From NCBI GenBank assembly GCA_012512055.1, contig JAAZEW010000083.1, positions 1-9,194 on the forward strand: a DNA stretch of 9,194 nucleotides, written 5' to 3'. Position 1 is the stretch's first letter. Every line of letters starts with the position of its first letter. Below, in pieces: positions 6,274 to 9,194 of this stretch. This DNA comes from Bacillota bacterium (GTDB taxonomy: Bacteria > Bacillota_G > SHA-98 > UBA4971). A program made the translations under genes and the position numbers. The notes under the pieces are model-generated. The model ran no database searches. It saw nothing but the letters and a program-made list of their open reading frames with translations, and was not told the DNA's origin.

Positions 6274-7155
6274 ATGGAAGCGGACATTACCCAAGAAACG
6301 CTGAAGAAACTCAGGGACTTTCAAAGGAATGAAATTACCGAATACCACATCTACACGCGACTGTCTCAAAGAATCAAAGGAGAGCGGAATAGAGATGTCC
6401 TGAGAAGAATCGCCAAGGACGAATTGCGGCATTACAATTTCTATAAGAAATATACTCAGGAAGACGCAGAACCTGACGAGCGAAAGATAACTGCATTCTA
6501 TTGGATCAGCAGGATCTTCGGCTTGACTTTCGGCCTTAAGCTAATGGAGAAAGGTGAAGAGCGGGCGAAACACGTGTACCAGGAAGTAGCTCTCGAAATT
6601 CCTGATATGCAGCGCATCGCGGAGGAAGAGGACAAGCACGAGCGCGAACTCCTCGACCTCATTGAGGAGGAGCGCCTTGAGTATGTGAGTTCCATTGTAC
6701 TGGGCCTAAATGATGCCTTGGTCGAGCTCACGGGAACCTTGGCCGGACTCACCTTTGCCTTGCAAAACACAAGATTGATTGCTTTGACAGGCCTTATTAC
6801 CGGAATTGCGGCTTCCTTTTCAATGGGAGCATCGGAATACCTGTCCACCAAGGCAGAAGGCACAGACAGTCGTCGCGCATTTAAGTCCTCACTATATACA
6901 TGGACAGCCTATTTGATTACGGTTATTGCTTTGATACTACCATTCTTGCTTGTTTCGAATTACTTCATCAGCCTTGTACTTACGTTAGTGATAGGCATAT
7001 TGATAATTCTGGTCTTCAATTTCTATATCTCCGTTGCCAAGGACTTGCCTTTCTGGAAACGCTTTTTGGAGATGTCCGCAATCAGCTTGGGCGTAGCTGC
7101 CCTCAGTTTCGGAATAGGTGTCCTTATCAGGACCTTTCTCGGCGTGGACATCTAA
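6274..7155 (+). CDS. Ferritin-like/VIT1 fusion membrane protein (MbfA-like metal transporter)
   Basis: The 293-residue protein joins two domains. Residues 1-135 form a rubrerythrin/ferritin-like helical bundle with metal-ligand candidates E20, E50-x-x-H53 (DELRHYNFY) and E119-x-x-H122 (EEEDKHE), plus E92 and E96 between them. Residues 138-290 form a VIT1/CCC1 membrane domain with about five hydrophobic helices. Its hallmarks are GLNDALVELTGTLAG (D147, E151) and the SMGASEYLSTKAE motif at 183-195. Only about 15 residues separate the second and third membrane helices, so the long cytosolic metal-binding loop of plant VIT is missing and the N-terminal domain may replace it. Known relatives (MbfA, membrane-bound ferritin) export iron and protect against iron and peroxide stress. 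Mn2+ is also possible. The ATG has GAGGGGTG 5 nt upstream. The gene appears to stand alone. Confidence 0.88.
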   Translation: MEADITQETLKKLRDFQRNEITEYHIYTRLSQRIKGERNRDVLRRIAKDELRHYNFYKKYTQEDAEPDERKITAFYWISRIFGLTFGLKLMEKGEERAKHVYQEVALEIPDMQRIAEEEDKHERELLDLIEEERLEYVSSIVLGLNDALVELTGTLAGLTFALQNTRLIALTGLITGIAASFSMGASEYLSTKAEGTDSRRAFKSSLYTWTAYLITVIALILPFLLVSNYFISLVLTLVIGILIILVFNFYISVAKDLPFWKRFLEMSAISLGVAALSFGIGVLIRTFLGVDI

Positions 7156-7192
7156 GTGCCGTCCTCGAGCGTAAAAATACTTGGGATGGGGA

Positions 7193-7226
7193 TTGAGTTG
7201 CCGATGCGCCGGTGCTATCATAGAAT
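7193..7226 (+). promoter_or_regulatory. Promoter of the T-box/phenylacetate-CoA ligase unit
   Basis: Two overlapping sigma-A-like pairs each have 17-nt spacers: TTGAGT (7193-7198) with TATCAT (7216-7221), and TTGCCG (7198-7203) with TAGAAT (7221-7226). Either would start transcription at about 7228-7234, just before the base of T-box Stem I at 7237. The position relative to the leader supports the call more than the hexamers do. Confidence 0.6.
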
Positions 7227-7234
7227 AAATTCAT

Positions 7235-7643
7235 AACCTAGACTGAGATATCGACGATGAAGAGGAGGAGTAAGCCGGCGAAAGAGCAAGAAGCGAGCTC
7301 TGACCGGTGAGAGAGAGCCTCGGTGACCTGGCTGAAGTTCGCCTCGGAGTTGCCTGTTGAAGCCTGTACTAGGATTCTGAGCCTCGTTGTTAAGGATGTG
7401 CAGGTGGTAGGCAGTGCCGGTGTTCCCACCGTTATAAGGGAAACCCATCGGGATCCGGCAATGCGGGAGCGAGTCTGTCGGATGCATTAGAAGCCAATGC
7501 ATAAGGATCCAATATGCTGAGATCGAATGTATCCCGATCTAGTGTGATCCCTGTGGGGTGGAGTGGGCATTTGTGCCAAGCGGAGTGGTACCGCGGGAGG
7601 ATAGCGCCTTTCGTCTCTTATGACTGAAAGGCTTATTTATTTC
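7235..7643 (+). promoter_or_regulatory. T-box leader, likely specific for tRNA-Phe
   Basis: The antiterminator carries the T-box core GAGTGGTACCGCGG (7583-7596), the motif that pairs with the free acceptor end of a tRNA. Stem I is closed by CCTAG/CTAGG (7237-7241/7369-7373). It holds the conserved AGTA (7269-7272) and, on the opposite strand, GAAG followed by TTC at 7338-7340, the likely specifier codon for phenylalanine. GGTG-AGAG-type distal-loop sequence lies at 7306-7314. The CCGTTATAA motif common in Stem II/III regions is at 7428-7436. The UGGU of the bulge would pair with ACCA, agreeing with a discriminator A as in tRNA-Phe. Uncharged tRNA-Phe should stabilise the antiterminator and turn on the gene downstream. 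The leader is somewhat long because of an extra paired domain at 7447-7538. The T-box identity is firm. The Phe assignment rests on alignment of the specifier loop by eye. Confidence 0.9.
7606..7643 (+). terminator. T-box-controlled transcription terminator
   Basis: GCCTTTC (7606-7612) pairs with GAAAGGC (7626-7632), and GTC (7613-7615) with GAC (7622-7624) with one bulged T, around a six-base loop. The T-rich TTATTTATTTC follows. It begins 10 nt after the T-box core, so its 5' arm can be captured by the antiterminator when uncharged tRNA binds. Confidence 0.85.
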
Positions 7644-7695
7644 TTGGAAGCTTTGCAGAGGAAGAGATGTTGGATTCGAAAGCGCAAAGAGGCAT

Positions 7696-7831
7696 GCAAC
7701 AGCCAGGGTAACGCAACAGAAAGAGTAACGCAACAGATAGACTGGCGCAACAGGTGGACTAGCACAACAGATAGACTGGCGCAACAGATAGAGCAGTGCG
7801 GCAGATAGAGTCATGCAATAGGAGGCAGGAG
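7696..7831 (+). repeat. 17-bp tandem repeat, about eight units
   Basis: Units begin at 7696, 7713, 7730, 7747, 7764, 7781, 7798 and 7815, each exactly 17 nt apart. The consensus is close to GCAACAGATAGACTGGC. Units 3 to 6 are the most alike and the outer units have drifted. The array fills the untranslated space between the T-box terminator and the ligase gene, and the last unit ends at the ribosome binding site. The unit is not a multiple of three, so the array is unlikely to be coding. It shows no strong self-complementarity. Confidence 0.9.
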
Positions 7832-7845
7832 AGAGGAGAATTCGC

Positions 7846-9156
7846 ATGATATGGAGTCCGGAGTATGAGTGTATGTCCCGGGAGAGGCTTGAGGAACTGC
7901 AGATCAGGCGTTTGCAGGCTACGTTGCGAAGAGTCCGGGATCACGTTCCTTTCTACAGGGATCGCCTGCATGAGGCAGAGATAGAACCGGAGGATATTCG
8001 CTCCCTCACAGACCTGAGGAGTATCCCTTTTACGACGAAAGACGATCTGCGAGCGAACTACCCTTTTGGGCTATTTGCAGTCCCCGTGGACGAGGTTATG
8101 CGGATCCACGCGTCCTCAGGCACTACCGGAAAAATGACTGTAGTGGGCTACACCAAGGGCGACATCAGCGTATGGGCTGAAGTGATGGCGAGAGCGCTTG
8201 CCTCAACCGGGGTGAGTTCCAGGGACTTGATCCACATTGCCTATGGCTATGGGCTGTTCACCGGGGGGCTTGGCGTCCACTACGGCGGAGAACTCCTTGG
8301 CGCGACGGTCGTTCCGGTTTCAGGCGGGAACACAAAACGGCAATTGCAGATTATGCGGGATTTCGGCACGACTGTCCTTGCGTGTACCCCTTCATACGCC
8401 TTATACATGGCTGAAGCTGCGAAGGATGAGGGAGTTGATATTGATGACCTCCCGCTGCGAGTGGGAATCCTCGGGGCTGAGCCCTGGTCTGAGAACATGC
8501 GCAAGGAAATCGAAGAGAAGCTGGGGATTGAGGCATATGACATCTACGGTATGTCTGAGATTATAGGCCCCGGGGTCGCCATTGAGTGTTCCGAACACGA
8601 CGGGCTTCACGTATTTGAAGACCATTTTCTTGTGGAAGTCATCCATCCGGATACAGGTGAATCGTTGCCGTCCGGTTCCAAAGGAGAGCTTGTGTTCACA
8701 TCCTTGACGAAGGAGGCCTTCCCCATTATCCGTTACCGGACTCGTGACATAAGTATCCTCAATTGCCGTCCGTGTGCGTGTGGACGAACCCATGCCAGGA
8801 TGCATCGGGTCCTGGGACGCACCGATGACATGCTGGTAGTTCGCGGGGTCAATGTGTTCCCGTCGCAGATTGAAAGTGCTCTACTCGACGTCAGTGGAAC
8901 AGAGCCTCATTACTTAATCATCGCGGACCGTCGCAACAACCTGGACGAACTCGAGATATGGGTGGAAGTCTCTGATGAGTTATTCTCAGACCAGGTAAAA
9001 AGGTTGGAGGATCTGGGCAAGAGGATCAGAAGTTCTATCGAAAGCACGCTGGGTATTTCTGTGCGGGTGAAGCTGGTGGAGCCAAGGACGATACCCAGGA
9101 GTGAAGGGAAGGCCAAGCGTGTGGTGGATCGGCGGGAGGTTTATCCTGAAGGATAG
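7846..9156 (+). CDS. paaK: Phenylacetate-CoA ligase (arylacetate-CoA ligase), PaaK-like
   Basis: The 436-residue enzyme has the usual PaaK length and motifs of the ANL adenylating superfamily. The family N-terminus [13 protein letters not shown] is at 30-41. The phosphate-binding loop SSGTTGK is at 90-96, YGMSE at 234-238, RYRTRD at 296-301, and the hinge region [16 protein letters not shown] starts at 324. The C-terminal GKAKRVVD supplies the catalytic-lysine region. It converts phenylacetate (or indole- or hydroxyphenyl-acetate), ATP and CoA to the acyl-CoA. The ATG has GAGGAG about 7 nt upstream. The tRNA-Phe-type T-box in front suggests expression on phenylalanine starvation, so an anabolic role is likely: activation of arylacetate before reductive carboxylation by an indolepyruvate-type ferredoxin oxidoreductase. 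Such a partner gene would be expected just beyond the window end. No paa ring-degradation genes are seen. Confidence 0.92.
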   Translation: MIWSPEYECMSRERLEELQIRRLQATLRRVRDHVPFYRDRLHEAEIEPEDIRSLTDLRSIPFTTKDDLRANYPFGLFAVPVDEVMRIHASSGTTGKMTVVGYTKGDISVWAEVMARALASTGVSSRDLIHIAYGYGLFTGGLGVHYGGELLGATVVPVSGGNTKRQLQIMRDFGTTVLACTPSYALYMAEAAKDEGVDIDDLPLRVGILGAEPWSENMRKEIEEKLGIEAYDIYGMSEIIGPGVAIECSEHDGLHVFEDHFLVEVIHPDTGESLPSGSKGELVFTSLTKEAFPIIRYRTRDISILNCRPCACGRTHARMHRVLGRTDDMLVVRGVNVFPSQIESALLDVSGTEPHYLIIADRRNNLDELEIWVEVSDELFSDQVKRLEDLGKRIRSSIESTLGISVRVKLVEPRTIPRSEGKAKRVVDRREVYPEG

Positions 9157-9194
9157 CTGCGGTCAAGAGCCGGTGCGCATGAAGTGAACGGGAC

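Noticed and set aside
7620..7808. Open frame of 62 codons after the T-box terminator
   Set aside because: Its C-terminal part is only the 17-bp tandem repeat, and its start lies inside the terminator hairpin.
7696..7831. CRISPR array
   Set aside because: The 17-bp units are contiguous with no unique spacers between them.

Overview
The window looks like a Bacillota genome, probably a clostridial or related anaerobic lineage. It has strong purine-rich ribosome binding sites, sigma-A-type promoters with 17-nt spacers, densely packed same-strand operons, and a T-box leader, an RNA regulator found mainly in this phylum. All convincing genes lie on the + strand. The genus cannot be told from the sequence alone.

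Region 1 (1-5640) is an inositol catabolism locus of the Thermotoga maritima type. A consensus-like promoter overlaps a perfect 14-bp palindromic LacI-type operator and drives a LacI-family regulator and an IolG-like inositol 2-dehydrogenase. A rho-independent terminator and a second copy of the operator core follow. Then come a zinc-dependent medium-chain dehydrogenase (IolM-like), a creatininase-fold hydrolase (IolN-like) and a TIM-barrel epimerase (IolO-like). Together they would oxidise myo-inositol to scyllo-inosose, oxidise that again to a diketo-inositol, open the ring hydrolytically to 5-keto-L-gluconate, and epimerise this to D-tagaturonate. This bypasses the classical IolE/IolD route. 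The two gaps inside the iolM-iolN-iolO part hold long hairpins.

Region 2 (5641-6273) has no convincing intact gene. It starts with a good ribosome binding site and ATG that run into a stop after 26 codons, which looks like the 5' stump of a lost sixth gene. A stretch rich in inverted repeats follows. This may be the scar of an insertion or rearrangement.

Region 3 (6274-7155) encodes a ferritin-like domain fused to a VIT1/CCC1-type membrane domain, an MbfA-like iron or manganese handling protein.

Region 4 (7193-9156) is a phenylacetate-CoA ligase gene preceded by a promoter, a long T-box leader with a likely UUC (Phe) specifier, the T-box terminator, and a 17-bp tandem repeat of about eight units reaching into the ribosome binding site. 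Control by uncharged tRNA-Phe suggests that the ligase works in phenylalanine synthesis or salvage from phenylacetate, not in aromatic degradation.
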